DNA from: Gossypium raimondii
Lineage: Eukaryota; Streptophyta; Magnoliopsida; Malvales; Malvaceae
Direction: 5' to 3'
DNA length: 64,000 bases
Assembly: GCF_025698545.1 (NCBI RefSeq)
Contig: NC_068569.1
Span: 29,760,001 to 29,824,000, forward strand
Shown here piece after piece: positions 24,776 through 35,171 of the stretch. Numbering within the stretch: position 1 is the first letter of the stretch; every line of letters starts with the position of its first letter. The position numbers and the translations under genes were made by a program. Below the pieces are notes generated by a model. The model had not been told where the DNA came from. It searched no databases and worked only from the letters and a program-made list of their open reading frames with translations.

Positions 24776-25182
24776 TAGACCTGTCCATGGTAAGGCGGCC
24801 TGACTAAACGACCGCCTACCAAATATGAGAGGGTTTGGGTAAAAATATAGGCTCGAAATATGGGCTTGGACAGAAAAATGAGGCCAGTTTAAAAAATGAG
24901 CCGGGCTCGGGCTCAACTTTTTTGGCCCGGGCCCGGCCCGGCCCGAATATAATAAATATATATTTTTTATTTTTATTTTTTAATTTTAAAATACTTTAAA
25001 AATATATTTTTTTATTATTTTTAAAATATTTTTTTGTGTTTATTAAAAACCGGGTTCGGGCTTATTATTTTTTCCCGAGCCGGGCCTGGGCAAAATTTTA
25101 GGCCCATATTTCGGGCCGGGCCGGGCTCGGGCCTAAGAGTCGGGCCGAAATTTTTTTCGGGCCCGGCCCATGGACAGGTCTA
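24776..25182. mobile_element. hAT-type MITE (407 bp)
   Basis: The element starts TAGACCTGTCCATGG and ends with its exact reverse complement, CCATGGACAGGTCTA. It is flanked by GGTAGAAT (24768-24775) and AGTAGAAT (25183-25190), an 8-bp duplication with one mismatch, as expected for hAT. The subterminal regions are rich in GGGCCCGG-type palindromes, while the centre is almost pure A/T. There is no transposase, so it depends on an autonomous hAT elsewhere. Confidence 0.92.
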
Positions 25183-25190
25183 AGTAGAAT

Positions 25191-26238
25191 CCATCTTATC
25201 AATTTGCAAGTCATTAATCAATAAAGTTAAATTTTCCTCATGCGGTAACTTTTCTTATATTCTAAAACTAATCGTCACATCCACTTTAAATTCATTGTAA
25301 GTAATAATTAAAATTTATAATTTTAAATATTGAGTAAATTATAATATTAAAATTAACAGAAAAAAATTAAATATCCATAAATATATGAAATTGGACATCT
25401 TGAAATGCACGAAAATAACCAGATCAATTATGTTTATTTTAACTAAAAAACCCTAAAACTGATCAGTTTTAGCTTAAAAGAAGTAATTAAACAATATAAT
25501 TTCATAAAGGTTCTTTTTATTTTATGAAGTTATGACACAGTTGCAATAAATGACAGGAAACCAAGGTTCAGACCACATATACATGATTTAGTTTTATTGG
25601 AATCCAAAATGGAATTGGTTTTTTTTTAAATAAAACAACCACATCTGCACTCAACTTCCTAAATTCTTACACTTAGAACATGGTTCAAAAACATAAACAC
25701 TTGAAAAGATTATTTTTTTTCTGTCGAAATTGTAATATGGAAATAAAATAATGAAGTTTTTATCTGTTCTTTTTTGTTTTTTGGCATTCAACAATGTATA
25801 ATACAAGAAAGGGTGGATTCGTTGGTAGTATAGGAAAGAAATTACAAACAAAACTTGAGAACACAACAGGTTGTATTTGTATGTAATGGAGGTAACATAG
25901 GCTTTTGTAGGCCCGATTTGATTATGGTTTTGTCTCCATGTCTCCTCAGCCTACTTGCTTTTTTTTTAAAAAAATCTCGATAATTGTCGGATATGAATAT
26001 GTGCGCATATGAAAAATTTGCATTATATTTGTAAGGCTGTAGTCAATTTTAATCCGAAAGTTTCACGATTTTGGTTCATAAAAATCATCTAATCAGTATG
26101 GATTCAAGTTTTTCCATATATATCATAGCAAATATTAAGTTTCTTAATATGGGGTTTGGAAATTAGTATACTTAAATATGGGTATACTAGAATTTTAAAT
26201 TCATGTTTTCAAACGAAACATTAATAATTATATTTTTT
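25191..26238. other. Intergenic stretch, no gene seen
   Basis: AT-rich with no recognisable coding, RNA or repeat boundary. Confidence 0.5.
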
Positions 26239-26748
26239 GGGAAAGCTATTAAAATGGTCATTTTGTTTCTTTCAAGTTATATTTTAATCAGTTATATTTG
26301 AAATGTTACATTTTAGTCACTAAGTATTAAGTGCCATTATCAATGTAACGATGGTGACGTGGCATGTTAAATCATCATTTCAAACAAAAATTTTAGGTTA
26401 AATTATACAATTGGTCACTATATTTTTTTCATTTTGGGCAATTTAATTTTTTTCTTTTACATTAAAAAAGATCGGGAAGTGAGAAAAATATAGGGAGAAG
26501 CAGAAGAGAATGAAAAAAAAAACATAAAAAAATTGCTCAAAATGAAAAAATATGGAGACTAATTGTATAATTTAACCTAAATTTTTTTATTTGAAATGGT
26601 GATTTAATGTGTCACGTCAGCTTACATTACATCATTAACAGTACAATGGCTAAAATGTTACAACACGTTAACGTAAATGACTAAAACGTAACATTTCAAA
26701 TAAAAGTGACAAAGAGAAATAAAAGTGACTATTTTAATAATTTACCCC
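26239..26748. mobile_element. Long-TIR MITE (about 510 bp)
   Basis: The left half (26239-26460) and right half (26530-26748) are imperfect reverse complements over about 200 bp. Matched landmarks are TGAAATGTTACATTTTAGTCA against its complement near 26675-26700, and AGGTTAAATTATACAATTGGTC against its complement near 26555-26580. The whole element can fold into one long hairpin with a purine-rich loop. No transposase and no clear target-site duplication were found, so the superfamily is unassigned. Confidence 0.75.
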
Positions 26749-27135
26749 TTTTAGGGGTACATATTGTACTCTATCTAAGGCCAGACAAAGAATCAATTAT
26801 TTAAAATAGTTTATCAACACAAAATTTAGGCCCCTAAACAAACATCAAAGAGGAATTTAAAACCTTCCAAAAAAAATTCAATAAAGTTGTAAATAAATAG
26901 AGATATAATGTAAGGAAGATGGGGTGTTTCATAGCTGTTTCCTTCCACATTGAGCAAATTCTAGCAAAAAAATCCAAATATTAAATTAAAATTATAACTT
27001 GAGATGTGCCCAAGATTTCATATTTAGAAGAAACCCATTTTTCTCCATTTGAATCTCGAATTTATATAAATTAGAAGAAATTAGTTTACATTGATTGGTA
27101 TTGGATTAATCAAAGCTTGCCATCGAAGGAAAGGT

Positions 27136-27663
27136 AAAAGAATCAACCAAAATTAAAAAAGAAAGGAGAGAATGATTTATGTAAATAATTGTATTTAACG
27201 TTGTAATTTGCTGTAGCTTTAATATATATATTAGATCTAGTCAATGGAAACATAAGGCACATAATTTGGTATGATTGATAAAATAAGTTACAACTTGTTG
27301 ATTTTGTTTTTGCTTTTAATTCTTTATTCATACTATTATCCCTGCATGTGCATATTTATTCATTTAATCAGGGAGGTCTAGTTCGCAAATATCCAGCTTT
27401 CTATTGCTTTTATTAAATTCCGACTGTCCGTCGCTATTAATAATAACAAATATTTATATCATTATTTAAAAGTTGATGTTACTCACTATTCAATTTAATT
27501 ACAGATTTATTAAAACTTGTTTTTTATAATATGAAGATGTTTTTATTATTTTATATTTCATTTAAAATTTTAAAAACATGCACGATAAGATTTGAAATTA
27601 AAATATCATTATATTCTGAATAATTATTTGATATATCGGTGTTTTAGATTTTATCAGCGAGTT
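27136..27663. repeat. Direct repeat R1, 3' of the intact kinase gene
   Basis: Begins AAAAGAATCAACCAAAATT and runs to about ATTTTATCAGCGAG, colinear with R2 at 30156-30750 with small indels. Shared landmarks are GTATTTAACGTTGTAATTT, ATCTAGTCAATGGAAACATA, CCGACTGTCCG and GATATATCGGTGTTTTAGA. The two copies bracket the intact kinase block in direct orientation. They lack TG...CA ends, PBS and PPT, so they are not LTRs. Confidence 0.9.
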
Positions 27664-27732
27664 GAGAGATTAACAAGTGTTTTTTTTTTTTACATCCTAT
27701 AATACTCTCTTATATTTAATATTTAATAATCT

Positions 27733-30145
27733 TAGTTTTCAGACATACCCCTTTATTAATATGAATTTTTGATGAATTTTCATGACAAGATTAGTTCACA
27801 CTTGACAATTTGCTCTAATGAGCTTACCACATTATTCATGCTTGGTCTTTCACTGGGATTTTCCTTCAACAAAAGCTCAGCCAAATCTGCCAATTTAAGC
27901 AACGGTTCCACATTTCTCGGGAGAGCGATGTTCCGGTCGATAATGGCAGCCGCCTTTCCTCGCTTTATTAGAGGCAGTGCCCACTCAACAATCCCTGGAG
28001 GTGTGCAATCTCTATCATAAGCTTTCCTTCCACTTAATATCTCTAGTAGAACGATTCCGAAATTGTAAACATCATCCTCCATGTTCCCACTTAAATCGTT
28101 GTCTGTAGTGGCACTTACGATGTGGAAATCGGCTATCCTTGCACCCCATTCGGAGTCCAAAAGTATATTTGAAGTCTTCACATCTCTATGGATAATGGGA
28201 GGACTGACTGCATTATGAAGATACTCAAGTCCTCTCGAAGCCTGAAATGCAATCTTCAATCGGAGGTCCCAACCTAAAGGAGAGAGGTCACCGTGAAGGT
28301 GGTCATAAAGTGTACCATGAGGCATATATTCATATACGAGTAACCTTTCCCCCATTTCAGCACAATAGCCTAATAAGTTCACAATATTGGTATGCTTTAC
28401 ATTGCATAGTATTTCTAACTCTGCTTCAAAATCTCGGCTGTTGGTGTGAATTATCGTAGCAGCATTAGCTCGCTTGACTGCTACTTGCCTTCCATCAGGA
28501 AGAACAGCTTTGTATACAAAACCGAAGCTCCCTCTTCCGAGCTCACTGAATTCTTTAAATCCATGAGTAGCATCTTTCAGTTCTGAAAGCCGATAAACTT
28601 GGGTCTCTCCAACAAAGGTTGTTAAAGATAAAGGCAGAACTGGATTGGGATTGGGATCAGCCTCCGCAACTGGTTTGCCTATGCAAAAACCGCACTGGAT
28701 TCTTCCTTTTCCTTCACTTCTCTTTTTGATGATTCGGGGGAAAACACAACAAGCAACAAAAATTAGTAAGCAACCCAATACAGAAGATCCAATAATGACC
28801 ACCAACTTTTTTATCTCTGCCTGGTCTTGCTGCTGAGACTCAGACGAAGACAGAACTCCGCATACATCCCAGCAAGAGCTGCTTTGGCAAAGAGAGCAAG
28901 GAGTGCATATTCGATCAGCATTGGCAGTGCATGTACTTGAAGGGAAGTACCCTACGGAACAATTCGTTCCACAAGGCAAGCATATTTGCAACTCATTCTG
29001 AGCACATAAACTTGTCAACTCCGGCTCATTAAGGATACTTGCATTGAAAGCAAACTTTCCATCGGTACATGAGCTCGGAGAGCATACACCAGGGCTACAT
29101 AGCTGCAAAGGTGGACTATAGTCCAGTGAAGTCTGTTCGTTTACGCCCCAACAATTAAGAACCAAGTCAACTTCTCGAACCCCACAAGTCATGGAATCTG
29201 ATGAAGCAATAGCCAAGAAACCAGAAGCCTTTGGAACTGAAGAAACATTAATGTTCCTTCCCCAGCATTCTATTTCATGATCATCTTCACGGATGCCGCA
29301 AAAACGCTGTCCACCGGCCGATAAACTAATGAATGGAGTCCCATGGGGAGGGAGGCCAAACTCACTTGAATCACCCCAACATTCAACTTCACCAGACATC
29401 TCAGAAATCCCACAAATTGAATTTTTCCCAGAAGCTAAAACCTTAAACTCACTAGACACATTAAAGATTCCTAAGTTGCTGGATTTTGGACCCCAACAAA
29501 AGATCAAACTAGTTTCCTTAGCAATCCCACAACTAAAACCATCCCCAGAAACAATGTTCTTAACAATAACATTGTTAACATAATGATTACTAAAAGAACT
29601 CGTAGTAAAATTACTTTTACCAAGTGATCGATCAAGTTCCCAGCAATCCACATTACCGAAATCATTAGAACTTGAAAAATAAGACCCTTTGATAGCACAA
29701 ACATGAGATTTCCCAGCAGCAATTTGGGAGTAAGAATTATATCTAAAAGCTTTAGGAACAAGATTTATACCAAAATCCAATAAATCCCAACAAAACGCCA
29801 GCGAATTGTTTGCAGTAATGCCGCAGAGAAATCCTTCACCACCAGAGAGAGAAGCCATGGAAGGAACAAAATCGAAAGTGGGAACCGAAGATGTCTTGTT
29901 GGTTTTATCCCAACAAATGACCTGTTGTTCCCCACCAGCATCAATGGCACAAAAAAACCCATTTTCTCCAAAAGCTGCCGCGATCGGGCCCGGTGATCCA
30001 TAACCAAAAGCCGTAACAAAGAGCAAGGAAGAAATGACAATGAAGAAAGATGAAATGGGTGGCAGAAAATAGCACTTTTGGAGTGGCATGTGTTATGGTT
30101 TTGGGGGTTTTCTTTTTTGTAAGGGAAGCTTTTGAAAAAGTGAGG
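27733..30145. repeat. Duplicated kinase block, copy 2
   Basis: Homologous to 21555-23872. On the promoter side, homology with copy 1 ends only about 55 bp upstream of the ATG and R2 begins within about 10 bp. This copy therefore has a different upstream region from the pseudogene. A TATA-like TTTAAATA on the minus strand near 30147-30155 lies right at that junction. Confidence 0.9.
27780..30089 (-). CDS. CRINKLY4-related receptor-like kinase (CCR1/CCR2 type), intact
   Basis: Single-exon gene of 769 codons; members of this family are typically intronless. Domains in order: signal peptide (about 1-30); cysteine-containing Crinkly repeats of RCC1-like propeller type (about 31-315, with recurring G.GF.C.I...CW); a cysteine-rich TNFR-like segment (about 330-412); one membrane helix (about 428-450); an intracellular kinase domain (about 512-765). 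Kinase motifs: GRGSFG loop (518-523), VAVKR with Lys539, HRDVKTSN with Asp636. The DFG motif is DFH (654-656), the activation segment is very short, and no APE is seen. Relatives of maize CRINKLY4 and Arabidopsis ACR4 act at the plasma membrane in epidermal and cell-fate signalling. Assignment to CCR1/CCR2 rather than CCR3/CCR4 is from recalled similarity. The altered DFG makes catalytic activity uncertain. Confidence 0.93.
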   Translation of the reverse strand: MPLQKCYFLPPISSFFIVISSLLFVTAFGYGSPGPIAAAFGENGFFCAIDAGGEQQVICWDKTNKTSSVPTFDFVPSMASLSGGEGFLCGITANNSLAFCWDLLDFGINLVPKAFRYNSYSQIAAGKSHVCAIKGSYFSSSNDFGNVDCWELDRSLGKSNFTTSSFSNHYVNNVIVKNIVSGDGFSCGIAKETSLIFCWGPKSSNLGIFNVSSEFKVLASGKNSICGISEMSGEVECWGDSSEFGLPPHGTPFISLSAGGQRFCGIREDDHEIECWGRNINVSSVPKASGFLAIASSDSMTCGVREVDLVLNCWGVNEQTSLDYSPPLQLCSPGVCSPSSCTDGKFAFNASILNEPELTSLCAQNELQICLPCGTNCSVGYFPSSTCTANADRICTPCSLCQSSSCWDVCGVLSSSESQQQDQAEIKKLVVIIGSSVLGCLLIFVACCVFPRIIKKRSEGKGRIQCGFCIGKPVAEADPNPNPVLPLSLTTFVGETQVYRLSELKDATHGFKEFSELGRGSFGFVYKAVLPDGRQVAVKRANAATIIHTNSRDFEAELEILCNVKHTNIVNLLGYCAEMGERLLVYEYMPHGTLYDHLHGDLSPLGWDLRLKIAFQASRGLEYLHNAVSPPIIHRDVKTSNILLDSEWGARIADFHIVSATTDNDLSGNMEDDVYNFGIVLLEILSGRKAYDRDCTPPGIVEWALPLIKRGKAAAIIDRNIALPRNVEPLLKLADLAELLLKENPSERPSMNNVVSSLEQIVKCELILS

Positions 30146-30155
30146 TGTATTTAAA

Positions 30156-30750
30156 AAAGAATCAACCAAAATTGAAAAAAAGAAAAGAGAGAATAATCTA
30201 GAAGTAATGATTTATATAAATAATTGAAGGAATAATATCTCAATTTTGAACCTATAATTGTATTTAACGTTGTAATTTCCTGTAGCTTAAATATAGATCT
30301 AGTCAATGGAAACATACGGCACATAATTTGGTACTGATTGATAAAAATAAGTTACAACTTGTTGATTTTGTTTTTGCTTTTAATTCTTTAATATACTAAA
30401 ATAATCCAATTATCCCTGCATCTGCACATTCATTGGCCTACTTACTCATTTTACTTGAGGGATTATTCGTTGAATCAGCTTTCTATTGCTTTTTATTAAC
30501 TTCCGACTGTCCGACGCTATTAATAATAAAAAAATATTTATATCATTATTTAAATAGATGATGTTATTCACTATTAAATTTAATTACAGATTTATTAAGA
30601 ACTTAGTTTTTATATAATATGAAGATGTTTTTATTATTTTATATTTCATTCAAAATTTTAAAATATGCACGATAAGATTTGAAATTAAAATATCATTATA
30701 TTCTGAATAATTATTTGATATATCGGTGTTTTAGATTTTATCAACGAGTT
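30156..30750. repeat. Direct repeat R2, 5' of the intact kinase gene
   Basis: Colinear partner of R1 (27136-27663), in the same orientation. It carries extra short insertions (for example 30200-30245 and 30440-30470). It supplies most of the sequence upstream of the intact kinase gene, so any distal promoter lies in repeat DNA. Confidence 0.9.
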
Positions 30751-30799
30751 TTATAATACTCTTATCAAACATTCAACTCTCTTATATTTAATATTTTAA

Positions 30800-31835
30800 T
30801 TTTTTATTTCAATCAAAATATCATTTATTCACTCCGATAAATTTATTATTATTTTTAACAGTACAACGTATGCATGAAGAAAGGACGTGAAAATTTTCAT
30901 CATGTTTACTCATACAATATTGTCTAATAAATATTTAAAATGGGTAAACTACGCTTAAAATCATTTAATTATTATTAATTTTATATTTTGATAACTCAAC
31001 TTTAAAAATTATAAAATAATCATTTAACTATTAGAAAGTTTCATTTAAGTTACTAATTATTCAAAATTTTTATTTAAATCACTGGGTTGTTAAAGAGATT
31101 TTTTAAGTCCGACTAACGAGCTCCAAACGACGATTCAACAAATAAAAAAATATACCTCTAACAATCATCATCGGAGATCAAAGAAGAAAGTTATTTGAAT
31201 TTTTATTCATAAATTCATGACATTCAAAGTTGTTTAATGAAAATAAAAACTAAACAATAAAATAAAAAGAAGATAACTTTCGATTGGTATAAGTGGTATA
31301 GATGGAGAAGATTATATAACAACAATTTCAATAGTTCAATAACTTAAATAAAAATCTTTCCCATTAATCACCTTCGTGCATAGTCAACCCTAGAAAATAT
31401 GTTAAATAATTTATAGTTAAACTTAATAAAAGGAAATTATTAAATTACTAAAATAAATTAAAAATCATTTTAGATTATATATATATATATATATATAAAT
31501 CGATTTAAACAAGCTTGGACCATCCTGGGCTCTATTGAGGCCTAAATAGGTTTAGATAAATATCTACCAAGTCAATATCATGCTTAAGAGTTCAAAATCC
31601 AATTAACAATTCCATATTGCAGTACATAGCATACATATTTATTCATATTTATTCAAGTTTCTGTGTGTTTCTCTTGTAACAATGTATAAAATTGAATCGG
31701 ATGGTAAACCCGAATGTACATTGATTGAGGCCACTGCTGTTAAACTCCGAATTATATTGCTCTTACCTCGGAGCTTTATCGACAAATTCAACCATAAAAA
31801 CAACATGCTGGCCTCCGAAGAAGGGGCTCTACATA
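30800..31835. other. Intergenic stretch with an (AT)n microsatellite
   Basis: No gene is seen. An uninterrupted (AT) run lies at about 31475-31497. The segment just below 31836 is probably the 3' UTR and downstream flank of the E2 gene. Confidence 0.5.
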
Positions 31836-34372
31836 TCAGCTCTCATACGCTTTTCCACCAAAATATTGTTCTTGGACCATTTTTTTGTAATCTGGAAAAC
31901 AAGGGAAAATTCATAGTGAATCTGTTAGCAATAAGTTTCATAGCATTGCAAAAGTTGATTTGTTGCTTTAACTGTGCAGTCGATCAGTTCGGTTCAAAGA
32001 GGAAACCTACAACTGACTTAAAAAAGACCTAATTTTTTTTACCTTCTTTATTGTTCCACAGTGCTGCGGCATAGGTGTTGAGCGGACTCTCCGGATTTGG
32101 CTCTGCACGTAAGAAAGTTCATAAACAATTAGTGGAACTAAGAGTCCATCAGTTTTATAGGTCAAACCTATGTTACTCTAACTCTCTTCATTTTCACGAA
32201 GCACTAGTGTCCATTATCCGGTCCAACACATCCGTATATAGGTATGGGAAAAACTTCTAAAAGAAGTGAGCATTTCCATGTTGGATACATACCCGTATCC
32301 AGCATTCATACCCGAGTCCGAGTAACATAGAATCAAACTAGTAGGGAAGAGCTAGCAGACCTCCTAGTAAACTTTGAATTGACAAAAGAATGGTTCTACA
32401 ATCATAAGCCGAAGACCACTTATCCTGTAATTATATAAACAAAGAATTTGAGAGTATCACAAAAACATTGGTAAACATGAAAGTAAAAGAGACGAAAACT
32501 GGAAATATTCTTTTGTCTTAATCTCATCATACAATCATTGGCATCATATAGTTTTACAATACACACAAAGTCGAAATGATACCTGAAGAATGTCAAGGCA
32601 AATATTACCAAACTGATCAACATTGGGATGAAAGCACATTGTCTCAAACTTTACTTGAGGTGGCTTGAAAGGATATTCTGACGTGAAATGCAAGGAAAGC
32701 TTGTATGATAAACCTTCGTACAGGGTTCCCTTTCCACCCTCAATTGTGCCAATCCATGTGAAAATGCTTTCGCCTTCTGGAAAGGCCGACACTCCAAGAT
32801 CACCTCCACACATCTGCAGCAAAAGACAATATCATATGTTACTTGGACACGGGTTTACTTTGTAACTTGAAGTCTGATAGGTTTTTGTCTGTGAGTCATT
32901 TGACACTATCTCTATTCTCTAATTAAATTGAATCTATCTTACTCGAACTTGGAATGTGAATGTCAGACACGGGTATATCTATTTCTTTTCAAGATTAACA
33001 TGTATTGTGAGAGTCCTTAGAGAATCACATCCTCATACCCATGCACAGATACTTCAAGAAAAATAAAAAGGCAGAGCAACATAGAATCAAATGCATTTGC
33101 GTGCTTCTGAATACATGCATACTCGAAAATGTACATGTGTGCTCAGGTGCACATCAGCATCCACTCAAGTCAGTCAACCATTGTAACCTAAAACATCAAA
33201 ACCACATACGATCACATAAAAAAAATACTCATTTCAAGTTAGGCAGGTCTATTTTCTAGAAATATGCCGCAGGCACAATACAATATTCAATGAAACATAC
33301 GAAACTCTTAGACAGAGCTAAGGTTTACACATTGTATTATACCACCAGCTTAATCGGTAACCAAACATTTCCTCCAGAAACGATATTCCCGAGTTCAAAT
33401 TTCCCATCCCCCAATGGTCAATCCAGAGAAAACTAAGCTACTAATCTTCAAAATTAGGTGCCTTTTATCCTTGTATAGATCATTTAAACATACCAAAGAC
33501 CAAGAACTATATAATACGAACACTAATATGTCCAAATCTATATAATACGAATTATTCATTTATTAAAATATATAAAAATGAAATATCTTAAACATGATTA
33601 TGATATACTAAAATATACAAAAACAAAATAGTTTTGAATATAAAAGCAGTAGAAAAGATTCACATACCATGAGAGCCATCAGCTCCTTTTGAAGCCTGCA
33701 AAATATTAATTGCAGTAAACCCTTATAAGATGAATTCAATTAAAATTTAAAATTAAAATAATCATTAAAAATATTATTATTTATATTCTTAACTTTTCCA
33801 TGAATTTCTAGGCAACTAGACAATTACCTGAAAAATGAATAAAATTTTCCAGAAAAAGAAAAATTTTAAATCTTTACAAGTTAAATTCCAAACTTTCTAT
33901 TGTTTTACAGCCTGAAACTAAAAAAATAAAAACAATTAAAAGGCCATCCAGTTACTACGCTAAAACAGAGTTAAGACACTACTTCACCGAGTTAAACATG
34001 AAAGAAACTAGAGCCAAGAAAGCAAATAGAAACAAATTTTCCCGAAAAATGAAAACAGAAAAAGAAAAACCCAAGAAAGAAACGACTTCATTTGATTTCC
34101 AATATTTTCTATATAATCAAAAAGAAAACCCAAGATTATTTTTTTAAATTGCTTTTGTTCTTTCTTTTTCCTTCGTCATATTTTCGCAGGAACCAAACAG
34201 AAAACGTAAAAAAAAAAAAAAAGACACTTCTGTACCTTTGAGTAACGGAAGTGGTGTCAACGGCGTTGGTAGTGGAAACGGGTTGTTTAGATGAAGCGGC
34301 AGCTGCATGGCGTTGATGCTGTTGCGGCGTGGTCGACGAATTGTCCACCGTTTGATTGGGTCGGACTTCCAT
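31836..34372 (-). CDS. UBC19: Ubiquitin-conjugating enzyme E2, UBC19/UBC20 (E2-C) type
   Basis: Six coding exons join into 191 codons: 34372-34236, 33695-33668, 32813-32583, 32424-32361, 32102-32043 and 31891-31836. All introns are GT-AG and the phases agree. The N-terminus is a low-complexity Gln/Ala/Ser/Thr extension (1-45), as in E2-C proteins. The E2 fold follows, with YPFKPPQVKFET, the HPN motif (117-119) and the catalytic cysteine in NICLDIL (Cys127), then DKWSSAYD and SLLGEPN. The protein ends YFGGKAYES. Family members (UBCH10, AtUBC19/20) carry ubiquitin for the APC/C in cell-cycle control. Exon 2 is only 28 nt. An in-frame ATG nine codons upstream (34397-34399) is possible, but the downstream start fits the family better. 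Two MITE-like repeats lie in the introns. UBC19 and UBC20 cannot be told apart here. Confidence 0.93.
32168..32330. mobile_element. Intronic MITE, CTATGTTACTC family, copy 1
   Basis: Starts CTATGTTACTCTAACTCT and ends GAGTCCGAGTAACATAG, matching inverted termini. The interior has the family phrases with GTCCAACACATCC and ACCCGTATCC. It lies in an intron of the E2 gene. Confidence 0.7.
32900..33084. mobile_element. Intronic MITE, CTATGTTACTC family, diverged copy 2
   Basis: Contains GTCAGACACGGGTATA, ATACCCATGCACAGATACTTCAAG and the terminal GCAGAGCAACATAG. The left end is not clear. It lies in the intron between exons 2 and 3 of the E2 gene. Confidence 0.5.
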
Positions 34373-34399
34373 CAAGCAAAGATTTTGAAAAGAGAACAA

Positions 34400-34790
34400 A
34401 TGAAATCAACGGTCAGAATTCAATGATCGAGTTTCAAAATAAAATAAATCAATCAGTTTCAAGATTAGCAGTTAGAGATTTTGCTTTCCTTCTATTTTAT
34501 TTTACTTTTATCCGAATGGATATAATGCTGCCACGACGATGGTTTTTTTGTTTAATATTTATAATTAAAATAAATTATTTTTATTCTAATTATTAATTTA
34601 TTATAATCATTTCGTACAATATTTAAATTCTGCTATTAACATTGTAGGTTATGAAAGTTTTGGATTTAATAATTCTATTTTAATTTGATTAATTTTAGTT
34701 TTTGTATTTTTGAAATACTCAATTTTAATCTTTGTATTTTTGGAATTTTAAATTTTATTCATCACTCAAACAATAATGATTAAATTCGTT
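34400..34790. other. 5' flank of the E2 gene
   Basis: Holds the 5' leader and presumed promoter of the minus-strand E2 gene. No clear TATA element is chosen. No other gene is seen. Confidence 0.4.
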
Positions 34791-34791
34791 T

Positions 34792-35171
34792 GGTTAAATT
34801 TAATTACTAGTCTTTACTATGCATACGGTTATTTAACCCATATGCTCCAATTCGATCATATTCCAAGCCCGTATACTTTTCAAATTTTAAAATTTTAATA
34901 TTGACGAAAATTTATAGTCATTAATCCATTAACTGAATTTTTATTCAAGAATATGTGAAAATAACAAATTAACATAATATTATATATGTGTTAATATGTT
35001 TGCCGCATTAAATTTTAAAACAACCAAATGAAATTGAATGAAATTAATTGATATCTTTTGGCGAGGATTGAAATTTTAAATTTTGCAAAGTATAGGGTTA
35101 AAAATATCAAATTAAAGTATGACTAAATCCACAACTTTCACAAAGTATATAGACTAGTAATGAATTTAACC
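34792..35171. mobile_element. Long-TIR MITE (about 380 bp)
   Basis: The left end, GGTTAAATTTAATTACTAGTC, is matched by the reverse complement of the right end (GACTAGTAATGAATTTAACC, 35152-35171). Pairing continues inwards through the CCCGTATACTTTTCAAATTTTAAAATTT region against 35060-35095. No coding content and no clear target-site duplication. Confidence 0.65.

Noticed and set aside
24830-25170. GC-rich GGGCCCGG cluster as a CpG island or promoter
   Set aside because: It is the subterminal part of a hAT MITE bounded by TIRs and a TSD.
27136-30750. R1/R2 as LTRs of a kinase-carrying retroelement
   Set aside because: No TG...CA ends, PBS, PPT or short TSD was seen, and the kinase block does not reach both repeats in LTR-like fashion.
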